Below, in pieces: positions 1 to 7,003 of a DNA stretch of 7,556 nucleotides. The notes under the pieces were generated by a model, which saw only the letters and a list, made by a program, of their open reading frames with translations, did not search any database and was not told the DNA's origin. Positions within the stretch are counted from its first letter, which is position 1. Every line of letters begins with the position of its first letter. Both the position numbers and the translations under genes were made by a program. Source of the stretch: Solirubrobacteraceae bacterium (GTDB taxonomy: Bacteria > Actinomycetota > Thermoleophilia > Solirubrobacterales > Solirubrobacteraceae); contig JAICJK010000103.1 of assembly GCA_025928415.1 (NCBI GenBank), forward strand, positions 1 to 7,556. The letters are read 5' to 3'.

Positions 1-75
1 CCACAACCCGGGCGCGCGCCGCGGCGGGCCCGCCGGGCGGCGGGGCGGTCGCCGTCGTCCCGTAGCCGCGCCAGG

Positions 76-1221
76 GTGGACCGCCCCCTGAGCCGCGGCG
101 GCGTCGCGACCGCGCGCAAGCAGGACGAGCGGCGGCTGGCGATCCATCCCGCCCACGTCGAGCGCATCGACGCCGACCTGCGGGAGCGGATGGTGCTCGA
201 GCGCGGCTACGGGACGGCGTTCGGCGTCTCCGACGCGCAGCTCGCGCCGCTGGTCGGCGGCCTGGCCGGGCGCGAGGAGCTGATCGCGGGCTGCGACGTG
301 CTCGTCCTGCCCAAGCCGCTGCCCGAGGACCTCGAGACGCTCCGCCCGGGCCAGGTCGTCTGGGGCTGGCCCCACTGCGTGCAGGACCGGCGGATGACCC
401 AGCTCGCCATCGACCGCCGGCTGACGCTCATCGCCTGGGAGGCGATGAACCACTGGACGGACGACGGGCACTTCAGCGTCCACGTCTTCCACAAGAACAA
501 CGAGCTGGCCGGGTACTGCTCGGTGCTGCACGCGCTGTCGCTCGTCGGCTCCACGGGCGACTACGGGCGTCGCCTGCGCGCCGCGGTGATCTCCTTCGGC
601 GCCACCGGGCGCGGCGCGGTCCGCGGGCTCTCGGCGCTCGGCATCAGCGACGTCACGGTCCTCACCCAGCGCAGCGTCGCCGCGGTCGCCTCGCCGTTCG
701 CGTCGGTGGTCCTGCAGCACTTCGAGCGCGACCCGGCCCACCCGCGCCGCGTCCTGGCCCTCGAGGCGCCGGAGCCGGGGCCGCTGGCCGAGGTCCTCGC
801 GCAGTACGACGTGATCGTCAACTGCATCCTGCAGGACACCGACGAGCCGCTGATGTTCGTGATGGACGAGGACCTCCTGCGCTTCGCGCCCGGGACGCTG
901 TTCGTCGATGTCTCGTGCGACGAGGGGATGGGCTTCGAGTGGGCCCGGCCGACGAGCTTCGCCGAGCCGATGCTCCCGGTCGGCGACGGGCTCCACTACT
1001 ACGCCGTGGACCACAGCCCGTCCTACCTGTGGAACTCGGCGACGTGGGAGAACAGCGAGGCGCTGCTCGAGTACCTCCCGGCCGTCATGGCCGGCCCGGG
1101 CGCGTGGGAGGCCGACGAGACGATCCGCCGCGCGATCGAGATCCGCGAAGGCCGCATCGAGAACCCCCGGATCATCTCGTTCCAGGGCCGCTCGGCGACG
1201 TACCCCTACCCGGTCGGCTGA
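76..1221 (+). CDS. N5-(carboxyethyl)ornithine synthase-like, alanine dehydrogenase/transhydrogenase family
   Basis: This 381-residue protein looks like the N5-(carboxyethyl)ornithine synthase branch of the alanine dehydrogenase/PNT family, which reductively joins pyruvate to the side-chain amine of ornithine with NADPH in the cytoplasm. Seen in the sequence: an N-terminal RKQDERRLAIHP block (14-25) matching the family's K-x-x-E-x-R-x-x-x-x-P signature; LPKP with Lys80 and WPH with His100, at the places of the substrate-binding Lys and His of alanine dehydrogenase; a Rossmann glycine motif SFGATGRG (173-180); FVDVSCDEG (276-284) with a conserved-position Asp282; and DHSPSYLWNSAT (312-323), typical of this branch rather than true alanine dehydrogenase. 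GTG at 76 is the only start codon in this frame between the window edge and the conserved block. No clear ribosome binding site precedes it; a weak TAGCCG (63-68) lies 7 bases upstream. Family membership is solid. The substrate is inferred, and another opine-forming or amino-acid dehydrogenase activity is possible. Confidence 0.85.
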   Translation: MDRPLSRGGVATARKQDERRLAIHPAHVERIDADLRERMVLERGYGTAFGVSDAQLAPLVGGLAGREELIAGCDVLVLPKPLPEDLETLRPGQVVWGWPHCVQDRRMTQLAIDRRLTLIAWEAMNHWTDDGHFSVHVFHKNNELAGYCSVLHALSLVGSTGDYGRRLRAAVISFGATGRGAVRGLSALGISDVTVLTQRSVAAVASPFASVVLQHFERDPAHPRRVLALEAPEPGPLAEVLAQYDVIVNCILQDTDEPLMFVMDEDLLRFAPGTLFVDVSCDEGMGFEWARPTSFAEPMLPVGDGLHYYAVDHSPSYLWNSATWENSEALLEYLPAVMAGPGAWEADETIRRAIEIREGRIENPRIISFQGRSATYPYPVG

Positions 1222-1234
1222 CGCGGCGCGGACG

Positions 1235-1265
1235 CCCCCGGTCGTCGGCTCGGATCCCCCGGTCG
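1235..1265. repeat. Pair of 10-base direct repeats before the GT-C gene
   Basis: CCCCCGGTCG occurs at 1235-1244 and again at 1256-1265, 21 bases apart start to start (about two helical turns), inside the 59-base gap and just before the TACCGT hexamer. A shorter related CCCGGTCG is at 1209-1216 in the end of the preceding gene. The spacing is what a tandem operator would have, but in such GC-rich DNA chance or slippage cannot be excluded. Confidence 0.4.
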
Positions 1266-1268
1266 CGG

Positions 1269-1274
1269 TACCGT
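1269..1274 (+). promoter_or_regulatory. TANNNT -10-like element for the GT-C gene
   Basis: TACCGT fits the actinobacterial -10 consensus TANNNT and ends 6 bases before the GTG at 1281. With transcription starting 6-8 bases after the hexamer, the transcript would begin at or next to the start codon, so it would be leaderless. There is no Shine-Dalgarno sequence and no convincing -35 TTGAC. Inferred from position and motif only. Confidence 0.5.
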
Positions 1275-1280
1275 CGCCGC

Positions 1281-2840
1281 GTGGGGCTCCCAGCACGCCG
1301 CTCGCCGTTCAGCGCGGCCGGACCGCTCGCGGCTCCCGGCGCCGGCGGTGCCGAGGCACGCGCCCCGGCCCTCGAGGAGAGCCGGCGGCGGGATGGCCGC
1401 GCCGCAGCGACCGCGTCGCGCGACTCCGCGATCCTCGTCGCCCTCACGCTGCTCGCCCTCGCCCTGCGCCTCGCCTGCGCCGGGCAGAGCCTGTTCGGGG
1501 ACGAGCTGATCCTGTTCAACGACGTCCACGACCACTCGCTCGGGCTCACGCTCGGGCTGGTGCACGACACCGAGCTCACGCCGCCGCTCGGGTTCGTGCT
1601 GGCCTGGGCGGCCGCGAAGGCCGGCCACCCCGAGGTGCTCGTCCGCCTCCCGTCGCTTCTGGCCGGCACCGCCACCGTCCCCCTGCTCTTCCTCCTCGGG
1701 CGCAGGACGGTCGGCCGCGCGGCCGGGATCGTCGCGGCGGCCTGGTTCGCCCTGAGCCCGTTCGCGATCTTCTACGGCACCGAGGCGCGCGCCTACGCCC
1801 TCGTGACCGCGCTCCTCGTGGCCTCGACGCTCGCCCTGCTCCGAGCGCTCGACGGGGGCGGTCGCGGGCGGTGGCTGGTGTACGCCGTGATGGCGACCGC
1901 GGCCCTCTACACCCACTACATCGCGATCCTCACCCTGGTGCCGCAGGCCGCCTGGGCGGTGGTCGCCCACCGCGAGCGGCTCCGCGAGCAGCTCCTCGCG
2001 CACGGCCTCGTCCTCATGGCGTTCGTGCCGTGGTTGCCGTCGCTCGTCGTGCAGTCCGGCCACAGCGGCACCGAGGCCGCGTTCATCCATCTCGCCGCCC
2101 CCGTCGGAGGCCGGACCGTGGCGCAGGCCGTGGCCCGGTCGCTTGCCGGCCATCCGGCGGTGGGGACGTCCGCCCTGCCCGGGCGGCTCGCGCTGGTGGG
2201 GCTCGGGCTGCTCGTCGCGGCCGGGCTCGTCCTCACGGTGCGAGTGGCGCGGCGCCCTGCGACGAAGAGCCCCGCCGTGCTGCTCGGGCTGCTCGCGCTC
2301 GCGCCGCTCGCCGCCCTCGTCCTCTACTCCCTGCGCCCCCACACGAGCTTCCTGCTGCCCCGCAACGTGTCGGGCGCGATGCCGTACGCGCTCGTGCTCC
2401 TCGGCGCGGTGCTCACGACCGGCCCCCCGCGATGGGCGTTCGTCATGTCCTGTGGGGCGCTCGCCATGGTCGCCGTCGGGACGGTCATGACGCTCGGGCC
2501 GGACTACGCGCGGCCGGACGCGCGGGGGGTGGCCCGCTACCTCGATGCGCACGCGGCGCCCGGGGTGCCGGTGATCGACGGACAGATCGCGCGGTACGAC
2601 AAGGCGCTGGCGCGCGGGACGCGGATCTACCTCCGGCGCCCGCACCGGCTGTTCGGGACCGAGGCGACCGCGCGGGCGTGGCGCGAGGCGCGGCGGGCGC
2701 GCTCCGCGCTCCTCGTCGCCGGGCCGAGCCAGGGCGACGCAGCGGCCCGCCCCGGGCCCGCGGGCTATCGCCTCGCGGCCCGGAGGACCTTCAGGGGCCT
2801 CGTCCCGCTCGCGGTCGTCACCTACGTCCCCGTCCGGTGA
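1281..2840 (+). CDS. GT-C family (GT39-like) integral membrane glycosyltransferase
   Basis: The 519-residue product is a polytopic membrane protein of the GT-C fold, resembling family 39/PMT_2 transferases that take a sugar from a polyprenyl-phosphate donor on the outer face of the membrane. A hydrophilic Ala/Pro/Arg-rich leader of about 48 residues precedes the first membrane segment (about 49-67). The first outer loop has LFGDEL with Asp74-Glu75, the usual catalytic acid position, followed by TELTPPLGF (98-106). VRLPSLLAGT (121-130) and the hallmark YGTEARAYAL (165-174) follow, then ALYTHY (208-213). About 10-12 hydrophobic segments extend to residue 404, followed by a soluble tail of about 110 residues. 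GTG at 1281 is chosen because the frame upstream reads through the preceding gene as Arg/Pro-rich shadow, and because TACCGT sits 6 bases before it. The 3' end overlaps the opposite-strand kinase gene by 23 bases. Acceptor and sugar cannot be told. Confidence 0.88.
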   Translation: MGLPARRSPFSAAGPLAAPGAGGAEARAPALEESRRRDGRAAATASRDSAILVALTLLALALRLACAGQSLFGDELILFNDVHDHSLGLTLGLVHDTELTPPLGFVLAWAAAKAGHPEVLVRLPSLLAGTATVPLLFLLGRRTVGRAAGIVAAAWFALSPFAIFYGTEARAYALVTALLVASTLALLRALDGGGRGRWLVYAVMATAALYTHYIAILTLVPQAAWAVVAHRERLREQLLAHGLVLMAFVPWLPSLVVQSGHSGTEAAFIHLAAPVGGRTVAQAVARSLAGHPAVGTSALPGRLALVGLGLLVAAGLVLTVRVARRPATKSPAVLLGLLALAPLAALVLYSLRPHTSFLLPRNVSGAMPYALVLLGAVLTTGPPRWAFVMSCGALAMVAVGTVMTLGPDYARPDARGVARYLDAHAAPGVPVIDGQIARYDKALARGTRIYLRRPHRLFGTEATARAWREARRARSALLVAGPSQGDAAARPGPAGYRLAARRTFRGLVPLAVVTYVPVR

Positions 2841-3810
2841 GCGCGCGGACGGCCTCCCAGTTGGAGTCGTGGTCGCGCCCGAGCTCCAGCCGCCACACCT
2901 TCGCGCGCCGCAGCAGCCCACCGCAGACGACCGCGCGCGCGGCGGCCGGGCGGGCCTGCGCAAAGGCGTCGCGCGCGCCGCGGCGCAGCAGGAACTCCAT
3001 GCCCTGGTACAGGCCGACGCCTACGACGGTCTCGCGCAGCAGCGGCGCAAGCGCGACGCCCGGGCGGGCCCGGACGAGCGTCGCGTCCCGGCGCAGGCTC
3101 CGCTCGCCGATCACGAGGTGGCCGATGGGCAGCGGCCCGGTGGCGATGCGATGGGCGAAGGACGCGACCTCGACCGCCTCCTTGGGATGGAGTCCCATGC
3201 GCTCCAGGCGACGGCGGGTCACGCCGCCCTCCCCGCTCGGGTTCACCGCGATGCGCAGCGGGAACGGGTGCAGGCGCCCCGCGCGGTCGGCGAGCGGGCT
3301 GTCCTCCGACAGCAGGCGCACCGTCGGATCGGCCAGCGCGCGCAGGGCCAGCGTGCTCTTGCCCCCGCCGGAGGGCAGCATCACGGCCACCGCGAAGCCG
3401 TCGCTCGCGAGGCCGAGTGCGTGCAGGCGCACGAGCCCCCGGGCCTCGAGTCCCTCCGAGGCCTGGGACAGCACGAAGTGCTGCACCGCCTCGGCGACGA
3501 GGTGCTCGTCGGTGCCCTGCACGAGCAGCCGGCCGCGCGCCCGGTCCCAGACGGACAGCGCTCGCCCGGAGTAGTCGACGATCGTCGTGGCGCCGTGCTG
3601 GTAGACGACGTTGCGCGGGGTGACGAACGCGGCCCGCAGCGTGGCCCAGGCCTCGTAGTCCGGCTCGCGCTCCTGGATCTCGACGGTCCGGTCCGGCGCG
3701 CCGGCCTCGGACCGGAACCATGCGAAGTCCAGGGCGACCCGCTCGACCACCGCGGGCCAGCCCGCGAGCGCCACCCGGAATCCGTGCACGTCGAGCAGCG
3801 CCATGTCCAT
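2818..3810 (-). CDS. HPr kinase/phosphorylase-related P-loop protein
   Basis: This 330-residue protein resembles the HprK C-terminal kinase fold found in many actinobacterial and proteobacterial proteins encoded beside glycan or peptide-modification genes. Seen: residues 1-120 form a domain I do not recognise; VRLHALGL (127-134) is followed by beta-strand AVAVML and a Walker A loop LPSGGGKST (145-153, Lys151); LLSEDSPL (167-174) occupies the Asp-containing position that follows the P-loop helix in HprK; HPFPLRIAVN (181-190) is typical of the HprK-related group. True HprK phosphorylates a serine of HPr of the sugar phosphotransferase system, but no HPr or PTS gene is visible here, so the substrate is unknown; a peptide, sugar or protein serine are all possible. 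ATG at 3810 is used; a second ATG lies at 3804. No promoter or ribosome binding site is clear on this strand. Its end overlaps the GT-C gene by 23 bases, and its start is 13 bases from the divergent fucosidase start. Confidence 0.82.
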   Translation of the reverse strand: MDMALLDVHGFRVALAGWPAVVERVALDFAWFRSEAGAPDRTVEIQEREPDYEAWATLRAAFVTPRNVVYQHGATTIVDYSGRALSVWDRARGRLLVQGTDEHLVAEAVQHFVLSQASEGLEARGLVRLHALGLASDGFAVAVMLPSGGGKSTLALRALADPTVRLLSEDSPLADRAGRLHPFPLRIAVNPSGEGGVTRRRLERMGLHPKEAVEVASFAHRIATGPLPIGHLVIGERSLRRDATLVRARPGVALAPLLRETVVGVGLYQGMEFLLRRGARDAFAQARPAAARAVVCGGLLRRAKVWRLELGRDHDSNWEAVRALTGRGRR

Positions 3811-3815
3811 AAGCT
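3810..3815 (+). promoter_or_regulatory. TANNNT -10-like element for the fucosidase gene
   Basis: TAAGCT fits TANNNT and ends 8 bases before the ATG at 3824, again implying a leaderless transcript. It overlaps the first base of the divergent kinase gene and contains most of a palindromic AAGCTT (3811-3816). It favours the start at 3824 over the in-frame ATG at 3803, which would lie inside the kinase gene. Motif and position only. Confidence 0.4.
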
Positions 3816-3823
3816 TGCCGCCG

Positions 3824-5878
3824 ATGCGGCTCGGACGCGCGGCGCACCGCCTCGTCGAGGCTCTCCCGCGGCCCCGGGCACGGCCGGGCGCGAGCTTCCT
3901 CGGCGCGTGGCGGCTGATCGGCCCCTTCGCCCCCGGCGCCGACCCCGGGGCGCAGGACGTCCTGGCGCGCCCGTCGTCGGCGTGGCGCGCCTTCGACGAG
4001 CGGACGGTCTGCCGGGCCTACGACGACCTCTGCGACCTGCGGCTCTGGCTGCGCCGCGAGCAGGACGGCACGCCGGCCGTGGGCGCCGTCGCCTACCTGG
4101 GCCTCTGGGTCCACTGCACGACGCCGGCCGCCGCGGAGCTCCGGGCCGGCGCCGCCGGGCCGCTCGCCGTCCGCTGGGACGGGCGGCCCGCCCTCGCCGC
4201 GGACGGGTGGACGCTGCGCCGGGACGCCCGCCGCGCCCCGCTGGAGCTCACCGCCGGCTGGCACCGCCTGCTCCTGCGCCTCGAGCACGCGGGCGGGCCC
4301 TGGGGGTTCTACCTCCGCGTGACGCGCCCGGACGGCGAGCCGGTGCCGGGGCTCACCCCCGCCCTCGAGGGGCCGGGCGCGCTCGACGTCTGCTCCTGGG
4401 CGCTCCCGCGCGGCTTCACCGGGTGGCCCTACGCCGAGCTCGACCACCGCCGGGGCGAGCCGCGCGCGTCGCCGTTCGCGCTGCTCGCGGGCGGCGGGGA
4501 GCCGCCGTACTCCTGGTCGCTGGCCGCGGGCTCGCTGCCGCCCGGCGTGGCGCTCGAGGAGCCGACGGGCGCGCTGCGCGGCGTGCCGCGGGCAGTGGGC
4601 ACCAGCCGCCTCGTCGTCCGGGTGCAGGACAGCGCGGGGACGCGCGCGGAGCGCCCGCTGGCCCTACAGGTCGAGGCACCGCCCACGCAGTGGTACGCGG
4701 ACGCGAAGCTCGGGGTGTTCGCGCACTTCGACAAGCCGGACGCCGTGCCCGTGGCGCAGTGGGACGCCGGACTGGCACAGGCGACGGGATACGCGGAGCG
4801 CTGGGCGTCCCTCGCGCAGGCGGCGGGGGCGGGCGCGCTCGTGGTGACCGCCAAGCACCACGACGGCTGGGCGAACTGGCCGACCGAGGTACGCCGGGCG
4901 GATGGGGTACGGGCGCCGCGCACGGGGACGGACACGCTGGCGGCCACCCGCAGCGCGGCGCTCGCGCGCGGCCTGCGCTTCGGGGTCTACTTCTCCACGC
5001 TGGACAACTGGCATCCGAGCTCGGGCGCCGACCGCGGCGCCTTCCTGCGCTTCCAGCACCAGCAGGTGGAGGAGCTCGTCGAGCGCTACGAGCCGTCGGT
5101 CGTGTGGCTCGACGGGCACTGGTCGGACCCCCGCGCGGATTGGGGCTACGACGCGCTCTGCTCGCTCGTCCACGGCCGCGTGCCCGAGGCCGTGGTCGCG
5201 AACAACCCCGGGCGGCGGACGCTGAACGTCGGCGACGCGGGCTATGGCGACGTCGACGTGCGGACCTTCGAGGGGCACGGCTACGACGACCACCCGCCGC
5301 GCCCGCAGGTCCGCGGCCGCAACCCCAAGCCGCTGCCCGCCGAGAAGTTCTCCTTCACGTGCAACTGGTGGTCGCCGGGCGCCGATCCGCGCTGGCTGGG
5401 GTGCGAGCGCAACAACGACTGGCGGACGTGGGCGCGGGTCCTCTCGGAGGTCGTGTCCGAGGGCGGCACGCTCATGCTGGGGATCGGCCCCGGCTACCCC
5501 GGGGCGCCGGCGGGCTCGCCGCCGCCCGGAGAGCTCTACCCGGGCGCGCGCGACGTCCTGGAAGGGCTCGGCGCCTGGCTCGGCGGCGGCCGCTGGGAGG
5601 CGTTTCGCGGGGTCCGGCCGGGCCCGTGGGCTCCGGGGCGCTGGGGCCGCTGCGTCCAACGCGGTGATCGCGTGTACCTGCACGTTCGGCGCGCCGGCCG
5701 GATCGCGCTCCCGGCGCTGCCCGGCACGACGGTCCTCGCCGCGCACGTCCTGCCCGATCGGCGGCCGCTGCCGTTCACCCAGACGGCGAAGGGCGTCGTC
5801 CTCGACCTCTCGGTCCTCGCCTCGGAGCCGGTGCTCGGCCTCGTGGAGCTCGCCGTCGCCGGTCAGAGCGCCGCGTAG
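3824..5878 (+). CDS. GH29-type alpha-L-fucosidase-like protein with N-terminal beta domain and putative Ig domain
   Basis: This 684-residue protein appears to be a retaining glycoside hydrolase of family 29, which cleaves terminal alpha-L-fucose from glycans. Residues about 23-178 form a beta-rich domain opening with LGAWRLIGPF and including GWHRLLLRLE (145-154), like the sugar-binding or PA14-like modules often fused to hydrolases. Residues about 216-283 resemble a putative-Ig (He_PIG) domain, with PPYSWSLAAGSLPPGV (227-242). The catalytic barrel begins at QWYADAKLGVFAHF (289-302) and shows TAKHHDGW (342-349), LRFGVYFS (384-391), the nucleophile motif VWLDGHW (427-433, Asp430) and GTLMLGIGP (548-556). 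Glu483 in RTFEGHGY is the best acid/base candidate. A C-terminal beta domain ends the protein. ATG 3824 is preferred; ATG 3803 would add seven residues and overlap the divergent kinase gene by 8 bases. No signal peptide or Tat motif is visible, so it looks cytoplasmic. The 3' end overlaps the GT4 gene by 16 bases. Family is confident; fucose specificity less so because some pocket residues differ. Confidence 0.85.
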   Translation: MRLGRAAHRLVEALPRPRARPGASFLGAWRLIGPFAPGADPGAQDVLARPSSAWRAFDERTVCRAYDDLCDLRLWLRREQDGTPAVGAVAYLGLWVHCTTPAAAELRAGAAGPLAVRWDGRPALAADGWTLRRDARRAPLELTAGWHRLLLRLEHAGGPWGFYLRVTRPDGEPVPGLTPALEGPGALDVCSWALPRGFTGWPYAELDHRRGEPRASPFALLAGGGEPPYSWSLAAGSLPPGVALEEPTGALRGVPRAVGTSRLVVRVQDSAGTRAERPLALQVEAPPTQWYADAKLGVFAHFDKPDAVPVAQWDAGLAQATGYAERWASLAQAAGAGALVVTAKHHDGWANWPTEVRRADGVRAPRTGTDTLAATRSAALARGLRFGVYFSTLDNWHPSSGADRGAFLRFQHQQVEELVERYEPSVVWLDGHWSDPRADWGYDALCSLVHGRVPEAVVANNPGRRTLNVGDAGYGDVDVRTFEGHGYDDHPPRPQVRGRNPKPLPAEKFSFTCNWWSPGADPRWLGCERNNDWRTWARVLSEVVSEGGTLMLGIGPGYPGAPAGSPPPGELYPGARDVLEGLGAWLGGGRWEAFRGVRPGPWAPGRWGRCVQRGDRVYLHVRRAGRIALPALPGTTVLAAHVLPDRRPLPFTQTAKGVVLDLSVLASEPVLGLVELAVAGQSAA

Positions 5879-6987
5879 ATCGCCCCGACGCGCTGCGCGT
5901 AGCGCTGCGGCGAATGCTCGGCGCGCACGTGCGCGCGCCCCGCTCGCGACAGGGCCTTCCAGCGCGGCTCGTCGGCGGCCAGCGCGAGGCAGGGTGTCGC
6001 GAAGTCGCTCGCGTCCGGTGCCACGAGCACCCCGCCGCCCGCGTCGGCGACCTCCTCGCCGAGCCCGCCGACGGCGCGGGCGAGCACCGGGGTGCCGACC
6101 GCCATCGCCTCGAGCGCGACGAGTCCCGCGGGCTCGGCCCAGCGAGAGGGGATCACGACCACGCGCGCGGCGCGCAGCCGTCCGGCGACCTCGTCGCGCC
6201 CCGCCGCGCCGGCGAGCTCGAGGTTCGGCAGGCCACGCCCCCGCTCGCGCATCAGCGGCGCGAGCGGGCCCGCCCCCACGACGGTCACCGCGAGATCCGG
6301 CGCGCGCCGTGCGAGCTCGATCATGTCGAGCGCCCCCTTCTCCGCGGTCAGGCGCCCGACGAACAGCGCGCCGCGGCGCGCGCGCCACGGCGGGTCGTCG
6401 CCTGGCGGCGGGCGGGTCGGCAGCGGGACGACCTCGGCCTGGATCCCCTGCCGGGCGTGGAGGGCGGCAAGGTGACGCGACGGCGCCAGCCAGGCGCTCA
6501 CGGCGCGGCGATGGACCTGCCGGCGCACCACGTGCAGCGCTCGGTCGAGGACGCGGTCGGCCCGGCGACCCGGCCGCGGCACCCCCGGGAGCGCGAACTC
6601 GAAGTCGTGCAGCGTCTGCACGACCGGCACGCCGCGGCGGGCCGCGAGGACGACCGGGGCGACCGAGAGCTGCGGGTAGAGCTTGTGGGCGTGGACGACG
6701 TCGGGGGCGAAGCAGTCCAGCGCCCGCTTGGCCGCCGCGGCCGCCGTCCGGTTCCACAGCGCGCGCCGCGCCACCCGCTCCGCCGCGAGGAGGCCGACCG
6801 CGTCGCGCGTCGCGCCGGTGACGGGCGCGGGCACGAAGGCGCCCGCCGGTGCCGCCGCGTCCCACGGCGACGTCGAGAGGAGCGCGACCTCGTGGCCCGC
6901 GTCGCGCAGCGCCTCGGCGAGGTCCAGGCAGTGCCGGTCCGCGCCCCCGGTGACCTGCGCGAACTTGTTGACGAGGAGCACGCGCAT
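5863..6987 (-). CDS. GT4 family glycosyltransferase
   Basis: The 374-residue product is a GT-B fold, retaining glycosyltransferase of family 4, which transfers a sugar from a nucleotide donor to a lipid-linked or glycan acceptor at the cytoplasmic side of the membrane. The N-terminal Rossmann half opens with MRVLLVNKF and has TGGADRH (13-19), the glycine-rich acceptor-side loop, then DVVHAHKLYPQLS (96-108) and QTLHDFEF (124-131). The C-terminal donor half has ALFVGRLTAEKGALD (207-221), VTVVGAGPL (234-242), and the EX7E motif EPAGLVALE (285-293) followed by AMAVGTPVLA. ATG at 6987 is chosen because it begins the conserved first strand; an upstream in-frame ATG at 7065 would add 26 Arg/Ala-rich residues and run into the divergent methyltransferase. 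No clear ribosome binding site precedes it. Donor and acceptor sugars cannot be told from sequence. Its stop lies 16 bases inside the convergent fucosidase gene. Confidence 0.93.
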   Translation of the reverse strand: MRVLLVNKFAQVTGGADRHCLDLAEALRDAGHEVALLSTSPWDAAAPAGAFVPAPVTGATRDAVGLLAAERVARRALWNRTAAAAAKRALDCFAPDVVHAHKLYPQLSVAPVVLAARRGVPVVQTLHDFEFALPGVPRPGRRADRVLDRALHVVRRQVHRRAVSAWLAPSRHLAALHARQGIQAEVVPLPTRPPPGDDPPWRARRGALFVGRLTAEKGALDMIELARRAPDLAVTVVGAGPLAPLMRERGRGLPNLELAGAAGRDEVAGRLRAARVVVIPSRWAEPAGLVALEAMAVGTPVLARAVGGLGEEVADAGGGVLVAPDASDFATPCLALAADEPRWKALSRAGRAHVRAEHSPQRYAQRVGAIYAAL

Positions 6988-7003
6988 CCGCGTCAGCCCG
7001 GCG

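Noticed and set aside
1..75. Possible 3' tail of an upstream plus-strand gene ending with TAG at 63-65, or another open frame ending with TGA just after position 88.
   Set aside because: Both frames are Gly/Pro/Arg/Ala-rich and only 20-30 codons are visible, with no recognisable motif, so a gene end cannot be told from chance.
1222..1280. Intrinsic terminator after the first gene.
   Set aside because: No convincing stem followed by a T run could be found; only GC-rich sequence and the direct repeat are present.
1206..2963. Minus-strand open frame of 585 codons opposite the GT-C gene.
   Set aside because: The product would be Arg/Glu/Gly/Pro-rich with no hydrophobic core; the plus strand clearly encodes the membrane protein.
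908..3574. Very long plus-strand open frame of 888 codons crossing three genes.
   Set aside because: The translation is Arg/Pro/Ser-rich low-complexity sequence; it is a shadow of the GT-C gene and of the antisense of the kinase gene, whose own frames carry family motifs.
2869..5667. Long plus-strand open frame of 932 codons.
   Set aside because: It runs antisense to the kinase and out of frame with the fucosidase, has no motifs and is Arg/Ala/Gly/Pro-dominated, as expected where stops are rare in GC-rich DNA.
4664..6865. Long minus-strand open frame of 733 codons.
   Set aside because: It is out of frame with the GT4 gene and antisense to the fucosidase; no domain is recognisable.
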